Below are positions 26,283-33,990 of a stretch of 38,760 bases of DNA, one piece after another. The notes beneath the pieces were generated by a model, which was not told where the DNA came from, ran no database searches, and was given only the letters and a program-made list of their open reading frames with translations. The DNA comes from Alishewanella longhuensis (GTDB taxonomy: Bacteria; Pseudomonadota; Gammaproteobacteria; Enterobacterales; Alteromonadaceae): positions 1 to 38,760 of the forward strand of contig NZ_BNAO01000011.1 in assembly GCF_014653435.1 (NCBI RefSeq). Reading direction: 5' to 3'. Both the position numbers and the translations under genes were made by a program. Positions within the stretch are counted from its first letter, which is position 1; each line of letters starts with the position of its first letter.

Positions 26283-27788
26283 ATGTTACGAATTCGCAAG
26301 CTATTGCAGCAAGCCTTTGCTAAGGCTTCACTTTCTGCTGGTGGCGTGGTAGCTGGCCCAAGTAAAAAGCGCCGCCTGCTATTAGTGCTGCTAGCAATGT
26401 TTCATTTATCCGGTTTGCTCTCCTCTTTAGATGCGCTGATGTCATCCAGAACCGCACAGGGTAGTATTGCCTGGATAGTGTCGTTGAACACCTTTCCCTA
26501 CGTTGCTGTACCTGCTTACTGGATCTTTGGTCGTAGTCGTTTTCAAGGCTATATTATTTCCCGTCAGGAAACGGATAATGATTTGTTTTTAAAACACCAG
26601 CTAAAAGCGTCTGGCGTGGAAGATTACATTCTGCATACTGAGCGAGAGCGAGGTAGTTTACAAGCGGTAGAAAAGTTGGCTAAGATGCCGTTTTTAAAGG
26701 GAAACCTGGCAGAATTGTTAATTGATGGTCAGGCTACCTTTGACAGTATCTTTGCTGGTATAGCGGCAGCAAAAGACTATGTCCTTGTGCAGTTTTATAT
26801 CGTCCGTGACGATAATCTTGGTCGTCAATTACAACAACTACTCATTGAAAAAGCCCGACAAGGTGTTGTCGTCTATTTTCTATACGATGAAATTGGTAGT
26901 TACCGGTTGTCGCATCGTTACACGGCGGCATTGACGGAAGCAGGAGTGAAAGTAAGGCCTTTTCACTCAACGAAAGGACCAGGAAATCGTTTTCAGCTTA
27001 ATTTTCGTAATCACCGCAAAATTGTTATTACCGATGGGCATTTTGGCTGGTTGGGTGGGCTGAATGTCGGTGATGAGTACTTGGGAGCCGATCCCCGCTA
27101 CGGCGCCTGGCGCGATACCCATTTAAAAATTGGTGGCCCGGCAGTGCTTGCTTTGCAATTGTCTTTCGTTGAAGACTGGTATTGGAGCGCAGAGACTATC
27201 CCCACGTTAAACTGGCAGGCTAAAGCAGCAGAGCAGGGTGAAACTCCTATACTGATTTTGCCATCAGGTCCGGCAGATCGCTTTGAGACCGCTAGTTTAC
27301 TTATGCAACATGCTTTGCATAGCGCCAAACACCGTATCTGGATTGCCAGCCCGTATTTTGTACCTGACGAAGGCACTCTAGCTGCATTAAAGTTGGCTGC
27401 TTTACGTGGGGTCGATGTCAGAATTTTGATCCCGGAAAAAACCGATAACCTGTTGGTCACTCAGGCTGCTTATGCCTTTATCGGTCCACTATTGGACGCA
27501 GGTGTCAACATTTACCGCTATCAGCATGGTTTTTTGCATGCAAAAAGTTTTTTGGTCGACGAGCAACTTAGCGCAGTGGGTACGGTCAATCTGGATAATC
27601 GTTCTTTTCGCTTAAATTTTGAAATTACGGCCCTGATGCTGGATCAATCATTAAACGAGCAGTTACAGCAGCAGTTTTTAGCTGACTTTGCACACTCGCG
27701 ACAGATGAGTTATGCAGAGCTCAGAGCTCGTCATTGGTGGCAACGAGCTATCGCTCGCGGTGCCCATTTAATGGCGCCGGTTCTTTAG
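26283..27788 (+). CDS. cls: Cardiolipin synthase (phospholipase D family)
   Basis: Inner-membrane enzyme of 501 aa that condenses phosphatidylglycerol molecules into cardiolipin. Two hydrophobic helices lie near the N-terminus (about 33-50 and 58-80), as in ClsA. Both HKD motifs are intact: H244-R-K246 with D251 in HRKIVITDG, and H419-A-K421 with D426 in HAKSFLVD, followed by GTVNLDNRSFRLNFE. Length is close to ClsA (486 aa). It lies 28 bp after zapC and 10 bp before the methyltransferase gene, so it may be in one transcript with both. Whether it is ClsA-like in substrate is inferred from the layout. Confidence 0.93.
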   Translation: MLRIRKLLQQAFAKASLSAGGVVAGPSKKRRLLLVLLAMFHLSGLLSSLDALMSSRTAQGSIAWIVSLNTFPYVAVPAYWIFGRSRFQGYIISRQETDNDLFLKHQLKASGVEDYILHTERERGSLQAVEKLAKMPFLKGNLAELLIDGQATFDSIFAGIAAAKDYVLVQFYIVRDDNLGRQLQQLLIEKARQGVVVYFLYDEIGSYRLSHRYTAALTEAGVKVRPFHSTKGPGNRFQLNFRNHRKIVITDGHFGWLGGLNVGDEYLGADPRYGAWRDTHLKIGGPAVLALQLSFVEDWYWSAETIPTLNWQAKAAEQGETPILILPSGPADRFETASLLMQHALHSAKHRIWIASPYFVPDEGTLAALKLAALRGVDVRILIPEKTDNLLVTQAAYAFIGPLLDAGVNIYRYQHGFLHAKSFLVDEQLSAVGTVNLDNRSFRLNFEITALMLDQSLNEQLQQQFLADFAHSRQMSYAELRARHWWQRAIARGAHLMAPVL

Positions 27789-27798
27789 GAAATGTTAG

Positions 27799-29019
27799 AT
27801 GACAGTGACCGAACCCAATCAACCCAATTATCAGCAATTTGTTGAGCGACTTAGCCAGGCGCTTACCGAGCAGCAACTGCTTAAATTGATTTTAAGCAAG
27901 TATCAAGGTGCTGAGACGGAGCTGCAACGGCTGGAAATTACCCCGGTGCTGCTAAAAGATATCTGGCAGTTAAAGTTCCTGTATCAATACAAAACCAATC
28001 ATATTACTAAGAACCTGCCAACAGAACTGGCGCTTCCCGTGATCCTGAGTTTGTTACAATCCGACTTTAACCAAGCCAATTTACAAAGCTACAGCCAAAC
28101 TTGCCAATTAAGCCAGAGCAAGAAGGGTAAATACCTGCTTAGTTGCCAAAGTACACCTAAATCTTCGCAAGCCCAAGTTCAGATCCCGCCGCAGGCTATT
28201 GCACATAACCGGCAAAAACAGCGTTATGTAGAGCAAAGTCGGCCGTTTTTAACGGCACTTGGCGTTACCGATCAGCAGCAGCAGCTGATCCCTGCCATGT
28301 CGAATAAATGGAAGCAAATCAATAAGTTTATTGAGATATTGGCTGGAGCGGTAAAAGATACTGGCTTGACAGAGCGCAAGCAATTACATGTGGCCGATTT
28401 CGGCTCAGGTAAAGCCTATCTAACTTTTGCCATGCATGATTATTTTAACCATACCTTAGGCTTGCCCGTTAACGTTACCGGAGTAGAGTTGCGCCAGCAT
28501 TTGGTCGAACTGTGTAATACTACGGCGAAAACCCTTCATTTAAGCGGTATTCAGTTTGAGCAGGGCGACGTTAAGCATTTTAAAGCGCGCGGTATTAATG
28601 TGATGGTGGCGTTGCATGCCTGTGATACAGCGACTGATTATGCTTTGCATATGGGGATTCGTACCGGTGCCGAGATTATTATGTGCTCTCCTTGCTGCCA
28701 CAAACAAATCCGGCCGCAAGTGCAGTTACCATTGGTATTAGCGCCAATGTTACAGCATGGTATTCATTTAGGGCAAGAAGCGGAAATGCTCACTGATAGC
28801 CTGCGAGCTCTGTTATTGGAGGCCAACGGCTATGACACTAAGGTGTTTGAGTTTATTTCGCTGGAACATACCAGTAAAAATAAAATGATCTTAGCGACCA
28901 AGCGGCATAAAACTAAAGATAACAGCGCGGTGTTAGGGCAAATTCAGGCGTTAAAACAGTTTTATGGCATTACCGAGCACTGTCTGGAGCAATTATTAAT
29001 AGAATCAGCAGCGGGATAA
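27799..29019 (+). CDS. SAM-dependent methyltransferase of unknown target (406 aa)
   Basis: The C-terminal half is a class I methyltransferase: the SAM-binding loop ADFGSGKAYLTF starts near residue 199, VTGVELRQHLVELC follows as motif II, and VMVALHACDTATDYAL follows later. A conspicuous MCSPCCHKQIRPQ (C296, C299, C300, H301) is characteristic of a subgroup that includes the methyltransferase part of eukaryotic GSTCD-like proteins (from memory). The N-terminal 160 residues are not recognised; they look helical and could recognise a substrate such as RNA. The gene follows cls by 10 bp with an AGGAA site. A terminator hairpin overlaps its stop codon. The target is unknown. Confidence 0.8.
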   Translation: MTVTEPNQPNYQQFVERLSQALTEQQLLKLILSKYQGAETELQRLEITPVLLKDIWQLKFLYQYKTNHITKNLPTELALPVILSLLQSDFNQANLQSYSQTCQLSQSKKGKYLLSCQSTPKSSQAQVQIPPQAIAHNRQKQRYVEQSRPFLTALGVTDQQQQLIPAMSNKWKQINKFIEILAGAVKDTGLTERKQLHVADFGSGKAYLTFAMHDYFNHTLGLPVNVTGVELRQHLVELCNTTAKTLHLSGIQFEQGDVKHFKARGINVMVALHACDTATDYALHMGIRTGAEIIMCSPCCHKQIRPQVQLPLVLAPMLQHGIHLGQEAEMLTDSLRALLLEANGYDTKVFEFISLEHTSKNKMILATKRHKTKDNSAVLGQIQALKQFYGITEHCLEQLLIESAAG

Positions 29020-29034
29020 GCTGCTGCAATTTTT
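29006..29034 (+). terminator. Rho-independent terminator overlapping the methyltransferase stop
   Basis: CAGCAGC (29006-29012) and GCTGCTG (29020-29026) form a 7-bp stem. The TAA stop lies in the loop and five T follow at 29030-29034. Confidence 0.65.
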
Positions 29035-29057
29035 CTGCTCAAACGAGCAAGACTATT

Positions 29058-29200
29058 TATACCCAATGGATTTTTAAATGCACTTAGGCGGCAAGGCTGT
29101 CAATCCCGATGAGCTTAGTCGCACTAAGTGATTAGGCCTGGCTGGCGCTCCAGTTAACGAACGCGGCCAACCCCGATGCATTTTAAAGACTACGGGTTTA
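29058..29200. mobile_element. MITE-like repeat with terminal inverted repeats (about 143 bp)
   Basis: The left end starts TATACCC (29058-29064) and runs to TTTTTAAATGCA by 29082. The right end is TGCATTTTAAAGA from 29177 and closes with GGGTTTA (29194-29200). Read on opposite strands, these are about 24-bp imperfect terminal inverted repeats. Inside are a perfect CTTAGT-CGC-ACTAAG hairpin (29114-29128) and two near copies of AACCCCGATG. No open frame is present. It lies between convergent genes and its right end supplies the stop codon of the esterase gene. From memory, repeats with this look are dispersed in Alteromonadales. Confidence 0.55.
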
Positions 29201-30235
29201 GCGTAGGGCATCAATCAGCTGTTTTACGGCTGTCAGCTGTGCTCCTTCTTTGCTTAAATAGTTAGCGCCGCTATACCCCCACCAATCCCAACAACCAAAA
29301 GGATTCAGAGTACTCTTTTCAACCTGTGGATAGAGCATAACCAACTGGTTAGCATCGGCATAGGCGTTTAAGCCAGTTTTAGTCACATAGGCCGCACCAA
29401 TTTGACTGGCATCTTGCCGGCAGCCATGGAAACTAACATGTAGCTGGCAAAGGCTGCCTTGCTGACAGGCTGCTGGAATGTAGGCATAACCAAATTCTGC
29501 CAACTGGCCTTGGCTGGCCGGTGCCAATTGGTGTTGATTGAGCTGATATAATTGACCGCTTGGCACTGCTGCTCGTGTCAGGGTTTTATTCAATAAATGG
29601 CTCAAAAATTTACCGGCAGCATCGTAGCCGCAAGTGGCTAAAAAGGGTGATTCGGATTTATCACAGGGAGTTAAATCCGGCTGATCAGTAGGAAAGTGAT
29701 GAGCAAAAGGCTGGTCGCTAACAATGTTTAGCTGTGCGGGTGTTAGCCAATTAGCATACTGATTAGCAAGTGCCATACCTACCTGCGGTAAAACAGTCTG
29801 ATCAGCGCTCCCGTTTAAGATCCAAACCCGACTTTTAACCACCGCAGTAAGGGGGGCTAACAAACCTTGCTCACGCAGCATGGTCAAGGTTTGCTCAATC
29901 GCTGCCAGATCCGGCGCTGACTGCGGATTGGCCATACAATGGCCTATCGCCTGTTGTAAGTTATTTTGTGCACAATATACCGGGCCTGCGGCCAGCATTG
30001 CCACACCAGAGACTTCTTCGGCAAATGCCTGATGATACTGGCCCGCCATATAAGCACCAGAAGAGAGACCTGATAGGGTGATCTCCGACGCCAGATTAAG
30101 TGATGGCAATGACTCAGCTGCACTGGCGCTATCATTTAACGCTTCAGCACTGAAAGCGACCGAGTTCAGCAGTATTGAGCTGATAAACAAGAGATTAAAG
30201 CACTTATTAAAAGGTAATTCGGATGCTAAATGCAT
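29198..30235 (-). CDS. Extracellular PHB depolymerase-type esterase (alpha/beta hydrolase)
   Basis: A secreted 345-aa hydrolase with an N-terminal hydrophobic signal (about residues 12-30). It resembles the type 2 catalytic domain of short-chain polyhydroxyalkanoate depolymerases. The lipase box GLSSG puts the nucleophile at S58; D145 in NGSADQTV and H179 in PFAHHFP complete a triad with spacing close to the fungal P. funiculosum enzyme (S39, D121, H155). C271 in SFHGCRQ corresponds to its oxyanion-hole cysteine. The end NPFGCWDWWGYSG is typical of the family. No separate polymer-binding domain is present, so soluble oligomers or other esters may be the substrate. Its TAA lies in the end of the adjacent repeat element. 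Confidence 0.82.
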   Translation of the reverse strand: MHLASELPFNKCFNLLFISSILLNSVAFSAEALNDSASAAESLPSLNLASEITLSGLSSGAYMAGQYHQAFAEEVSGVAMLAAGPVYCAQNNLQQAIGHCMANPQSAPDLAAIEQTLTMLREQGLLAPLTAVVKSRVWILNGSADQTVLPQVGMALANQYANWLTPAQLNIVSDQPFAHHFPTDQPDLTPCDKSESPFLATCGYDAAGKFLSHLLNKTLTRAAVPSGQLYQLNQHQLAPASQGQLAEFGYAYIPAACQQGSLCQLHVSFHGCRQDASQIGAAYVTKTGLNAYADANQLVMLYPQVEKSTLNPFGCWDWWGYSGANYLSKEGAQLTAVKQLIDALR

Positions 30236-30339
30236 AATAATACTCTGGATTAAGCTTAGTTAATTTACTATCAATGAGTGCGCGCCAAAGAGCAATAGCG
30301 CTTTAGTACAGTTTGCTGACTAATAATTACGCCAAGTGT

Positions 30340-32055
30340 CTATTCCACCACTAGTGCTACACCGCGACCACGAGGATCTGCCGCGGGTATAGGTTTTCTT
30401 GCCTCAATTTTGATTAGCTGAATATCACCAAGATTCCAATCGGGCATATGTACCTGATAGCCTAATTGCTGTAGTTGTGGCAATACAGGGGCAGCTAAAG
30501 CTGCATAAGGCTCGGTACGAATTTGGTCTTGCGGTAATAACTGATGATGAAAGCGCGGTGCAGCAACCGCTTCTTCTGGTGTCATTTTGAAATCGTACAG
30601 ATTATTTATCACCTGAAAAATACTGGTGAAAATGGTGGAGCCACCCGGGGTGCCAATAACTAACTCCAACTTTTCATCTTTTAACAAAATAGTTGGTGTC
30701 ATCGAAGACAGCATACGTTTACCGGGGGCTATGGCATTGGCATCACTGCCCACCACACCAAAAGCATTGGGTACACCCGCTTTGGCGGAAAAATCGTCCA
30801 TTTCGTTATTCAGTAAAAAGCCGGCTCCGCTCACCACCACGCCGCTACCGTAATCTAAATTTAGGGTATAGGTATTGGATACCGCGTTACCTGCTTTATC
30901 AACAACAGAAAAATGGGTGGTTTGTTCTGATTCCAACCCCGGTTTGACACTGGCGGTGTCCGAAATAGCCTTGGGGTTTATTTCACTGGCGCGTTTTTGT
31001 AAATAAGCAGGCTCAAGTAGTTGTCGTTGTGGTACGTCAGTAAAATCCGGATCGCCTAGATAATCAGCTCGGTCAGCGAACACCCGCTTTTCAATTTCGG
31101 CAATTAAATGGACATACTGTGCCGAGTTATGGCTAACGTCAGTAAAATGCTCAGCATTAAATTCTTTTAATGCCAGCAATTGATTGAGTGCTATACCACC
31201 GGAACTTGGGGGCGCTACGGTAATAAGCTGCATATCGCGCCAGTTTCTGATCAGCGGGTTACGCCACACCGCTTTATAGTTGCGCAAGTCGTCTGCATCA
31301 ATCAGCCCGTTACCTCGCGCCATTTCAGCCAGAATAAGTTTTGCTGTCTCTCCCTTGTAAAAATCGGCCGGCCCATATTGAGCGATGCGTGCTAAGGTCG
31401 TCGCTAATTGCGGCTGTTTAAAGATTTTTCCTGGCTGCATAGCAGCAAAATAATCAGCAAAATTGGTTTTACCGGCAAAGCGGTTTAGGACATTGCTATC
31501 ATAGAGATAAGTTTTCTCCGGCACCATATAACCTTCTTGCGCCAATTTAATGGCCGGGGCAATTAAGTCTGCCCACGGTTTAGTAGCAAATAACTGATGT
31601 GCTTGCCAAAGCCCCATAACAGTGCCAGGGACCCCGGATGCTAAATGACCTATCAGGCTTAAGTCGTCAATCACATCGCCTTCATTATTTAAGTACATAT
31701 CACGATGGGCTTTTGCCGGAGCCATTTCCCGGTAGTCCAGAAAATAGGCCTTGCCATTGAACCACAAGGTCATAAAGCCGCCGCCACCAATATTACCCGC
31801 TTCAGGATAGGTAACTGCTAGCGCAAAGGCCGTGGCTATCGCCGCGTCTACCGCATTACCGCCTTGCTGTAATATCGCAGCGGCAACTTCTGCCCCATAG
31901 CGGTCTGGGCTGGCTACGGCGCCCGCCGTTAGTGTTCTCTCTGACGACGTAGCTGTTGCAGTATTATCGTTTATAGTGCTTTGCGCATGAACAGTGGAAA
32001 AGGGCAAGATAAAGAATAACAGCAACGTCACTGTGCAGCGGGTACTAATGGGCAT
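30340..32055 (-). CDS. ggt: Gamma-glutamyltransferase
   Basis: A periplasmic N-terminal nucleophile hydrolase, 571 aa, that cleaves the gamma-glutamyl bond of glutathione and related peptides. It is made as a precursor and cuts itself before the catalytic Thr, here T379 in QTTHFSVVD, the same motif as E. coli T391. Other family motifs are AVASPDRYGAEVAAAIL, GNIGGGGFMTLW, YREMAPA, APPSSGG, LNNEMDDF, SSMTPTIL and GTPGGSTI. I place the start at 32055: a GGAGA lies 10 nt upstream and the resulting N-terminus (MPISTRCTVTLLLFFILPF) is a normal signal peptide ending at VHAQ. The frame runs back to 32106. Divergent from iaaA. Confidence 0.95.
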   Translation of the reverse strand: MPISTRCTVTLLLFFILPFSTVHAQSTINDNTATATSSERTLTAGAVASPDRYGAEVAAAILQQGGNAVDAAIATAFALAVTYPEAGNIGGGGFMTLWFNGKAYFLDYREMAPAKAHRDMYLNNEGDVIDDLSLIGHLASGVPGTVMGLWQAHQLFATKPWADLIAPAIKLAQEGYMVPEKTYLYDSNVLNRFAGKTNFADYFAAMQPGKIFKQPQLATTLARIAQYGPADFYKGETAKLILAEMARGNGLIDADDLRNYKAVWRNPLIRNWRDMQLITVAPPSSGGIALNQLLALKEFNAEHFTDVSHNSAQYVHLIAEIEKRVFADRADYLGDPDFTDVPQRQLLEPAYLQKRASEINPKAISDTASVKPGLESEQTTHFSVVDKAGNAVSNTYTLNLDYGSGVVVSGAGFLLNNEMDDFSAKAGVPNAFGVVGSDANAIAPGKRMLSSMTPTILLKDEKLELVIGTPGGSTIFTSIFQVINNLYDFKMTPEEAVAAPRFHHQLLPQDQIRTEPYAALAAPVLPQLQQLGYQVHMPDWNLGDIQLIKIEARKPIPAADPRGRGVALVVE

Positions 32056-32394
32056 ACAAGATTCTCCAAAGCATAATATGTCAATACTAGTACTGGAACA
32101 TAACATTGGGCGCAGAGGATTCCTATCAAAACAGGATGAAGAGACATAAAAAAAGGCGCCACAGAGCGGGGCGCCAAAGCGTCAGGTTAACGCTGTTGCA
32201 AAGCACGTATAACAACGATGCTAGTGTAACGCGGTGTAAAACTGAGCCTTTGATCTAACGCAAGAAAGCGTCTAACTGACCGATAAACTAACAGATTAAC
32301 TTGCCTGAATAGGTTTCTTCACGTAAAAAATACCACAGCAATCAGCATCAAAAAAATGCTTAATATAACAATACATCTCAACAGGAACCTCGGC
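32056..32394. promoter_or_regulatory. Divergent intergenic region between ggt and iaaA
   Basis: These 339 bases carry no convincing gene. They must hold promoters for both flanking genes. On the minus strand a strong terminator lies at 32148-32175, about 100 bp upstream of ggt. On the plus strand an AGGAA precedes the iaaA ATG. A/T-rich TAATAT-like -10 sequences lie near 32360, but none has a persuasive -35. Confidence 0.45.
32148..32175 (-). terminator. Minus-strand Rho-independent terminator upstream of ggt
   Basis: On the minus strand GGCGCC (32175-32170) pairs with GGCGCC (32160-32155) around a 9-nt loop and is followed by seven T (A run 32148-32154 on the plus strand). No gene is seen immediately upstream on that strand, so it ends either a ggt leader or a short untranslated RNA. 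Confidence 0.7.
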
Positions 32395-33405
32395 ATGAAA
32401 ATAAAATTACTGGCAGCATTACTTGGCACAGCAGTCGCTTTATCACTCTCTAAGGCTGTGCTGGCTGAGCAGCCAATAGGTATTGTGATTCATGGTGGTG
32501 CCGGCACCATTAATAAAGCGCGCATGACAGATATTGAGCAACAAGCCTATGAAGCGGCTTTAACCAATGCTATAGAACAAGGTTATGCCATATTAAAACA
32601 AGGTGGCAGCAGTTTAGATGCAGTAACGCAGGCGGTTATAGTGTTGGAAGATTCGCCGCTCTTCAATGCCGGCAAAGGTGCGGTCTATACTTTTGATGAG
32701 GGGCATGAACTTGATGCCTCTATTATGCAGGGACAAGACCGCAATGCCGGAGCCGTGGCAGGTGTCACCACGATTAAAAATCCGATTCTACTGGCTCGTG
32801 CGGTAATGGAACAATCTGAGCATGTGATGTTGGCAGGAGCAGGCGCTGAAGCTTTTGCTAATACGTTGCAACTAGCGCGAGTGCCCAACAACTATTACAA
32901 CACCGAATTTCGTTATGAAGCTTTAAAGCGGGCTAAGCAAGCATTAGCACCGCAGCCGCATCAAGCAAAAGTTCCGTTTGATCCGGCCTGGCGCATGGGC
33001 ACGGTAGGGGCGGTAGCAATTGATAAAACAGGTAACTTAGCGGCAGCTACTTCAACCGGCGGCATGACCGCCAAGCGTTACGGTCGTATTGGTGATGCGC
33101 CGGTGATTGGTGCGGGTAACTTTGCCGATAATAGTAGCTGTGCTGTATCAGCCACCGGCCACGGCGAATACTTTATTCGTTATCAGGTAGCGAGTGATAT
33201 TTGTGCCAGAGTAAAGTATCAAGCGAAGAGCGCGCAACAGGCGGCGACAGAAGTTATCGGCGAGTTGGCTAAAGTGGGTGGTACTGGTGGTGTAATTGTC
33301 GTTGATCCCGCAGGCAACCTAAGCTGGGCCTTTAATACCGAGGGCATGTACCGGGCGATGCTGGGGAATAAGACGCCACTTAAAGTTGAAATTTTTAGTG
33401 ACTAA
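32395..33405 (+). CDS. iaaA: Isoaspartyl peptidase / L-asparaginase (Ntn hydrolase), exported
   Basis: A 336-aa plant-type asparaginase of the N-terminal nucleophile family, which removes isoaspartyl residues from dipeptides and may hydrolyse asparagine. It matures by self-cleavage before T203 in WRMGTVGAVA. Family motifs are IVIHGGAGTI, LEDSPLFNAGKGAV, HELDASIM, STGGMTAKRYGRIGD, GTGGVIVVD and FNTEGMYRA. A signal peptide (MKIKLLAALLGTAVALSLSK, cut near AVLAE) predicts a periplasmic enzyme. The ATG at 32395 has an AGGAA site. The frame is open to 32356, but that extension would bury the signal peptide. It is divergent from ggt, another periplasmic self-processing amidohydrolase. Confidence 0.93.
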   Translation: MKIKLLAALLGTAVALSLSKAVLAEQPIGIVIHGGAGTINKARMTDIEQQAYEAALTNAIEQGYAILKQGGSSLDAVTQAVIVLEDSPLFNAGKGAVYTFDEGHELDASIMQGQDRNAGAVAGVTTIKNPILLARAVMEQSEHVMLAGAGAEAFANTLQLARVPNNYYNTEFRYEALKRAKQALAPQPHQAKVPFDPAWRMGTVGAVAIDKTGNLAAATSTGGMTAKRYGRIGDAPVIGAGNFADNSSCAVSATGHGEYFIRYQVASDICARVKYQAKSAQQAATEVIGELAKVGGTGGVIVVDPAGNLSWAFNTEGMYRAMLGNKTPLKVEIFSD

Positions 33406-33487
33406 ACCATGGATTAGCATCTGAATAATTAAGCAAAATTCCCTGCTTAGACTATGCTTAAATTGAAGTTTTTTGGGAGAGCAAGCT

Positions 33488-33907
33488 ATGGATCTACTTA
33501 AAGTTGCAGATTATATGAATCGTCATCCTGTCATTTTTGACGCTGATATGCCTGTGGAAATGGCAGTCGATCGGTTAATTAAAGGACAACAAACCGGCGG
33601 GCCAGTGATTGATGGCCAACGTAAAATCATTGGCTTCTTATCGGAACAAGATTGTTTGGCCCGGATGTTAATGTCTACCTACCATGATCAACAATCTGCA
33701 CGGGTTGCAGATGTAATGCGTACCGAGGTACTTACGGTAAAAGACTATGATGGTATTATTGATTTAGCACAAACGATGTTAAAAGCTAAACCTAAGCTTT
33801 ATCCGGTAGTTGATGACAATGGTTATTTATTAGGCATTATTACCCGCACAGACGTGTTAGCTGCCATTGACAAAGAACTGCACTCACATTACGGCAAGGT
33901 AGGCTAG
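33488..33907 (+). CDS. CBS-domain protein (139 aa)
   Basis: A small cytosolic protein consisting of two CBS domains (about 5-60 and 75-135), which commonly bind adenosyl nucleotides as sensors. Typical features are VADYMNRHPVIFDADMPVE in the first repeat, GFLSEQDCLARM, and VADVMRTEVLTV with LGIITRTDVLAAI in the second. No enzymatic domain is attached, so its partner is unknown. I use the ATG at 33488 with a GGGAGA site at 33475-33480; the frame extends to a TTG at 33473 without support. The TAG stop lies inside a 15-bp hairpin. Confidence 0.85.
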   Translation: MDLLKVADYMNRHPVIFDADMPVEMAVDRLIKGQQTGGPVIDGQRKIIGFLSEQDCLARMLMSTYHDQQSARVADVMRTEVLTVKDYDGIIDLAQTMLKAKPKLYPVVDDNGYLLGIITRTDVLAAIDKELHSHYGKVG

Positions 33908-33935
33908 GGCGTGTTTAGATAAACATGCCCTAGCC
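33902..33935. repeat. 15-bp hairpin over the CBS gene stop
   Basis: GGCTAGGGCGTGTTT (33902-33916) pairs with AAACATGCCCTAGCC (33921-33935) along all 15 bp (one G-T pair) around an AGAT loop. It includes the TAG stop but has no T tract. From memory, a CTAGGGCGTGTT...AACACGCCCTAG palindrome is a common short intergenic repeat in Alteromonadales. Confidence 0.6.
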
Positions 33936-33960
33936 TTCGCTTAGGTTCCTTGGTAGCATT

Positions 33961-33990
33961 GCGCCCTCTGAAATCTGAGGGCGTTATTTT
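33961..33990 (+). terminator. Terminator-like hairpin overlapping the hrpA start region
   Basis: GCGCCCTC (33961-33968) pairs with GAGGGCGT (33977-33984), 8 bp with a closing G-T pair and an 8-nt loop, followed by TTATTTT (33984-33990). It would end the CBS transcript. The likely hrpA TTG start (33989) lies at the end of its T tract and the probable SD (GAGGG) is in its 3' arm. Confidence 0.55.
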
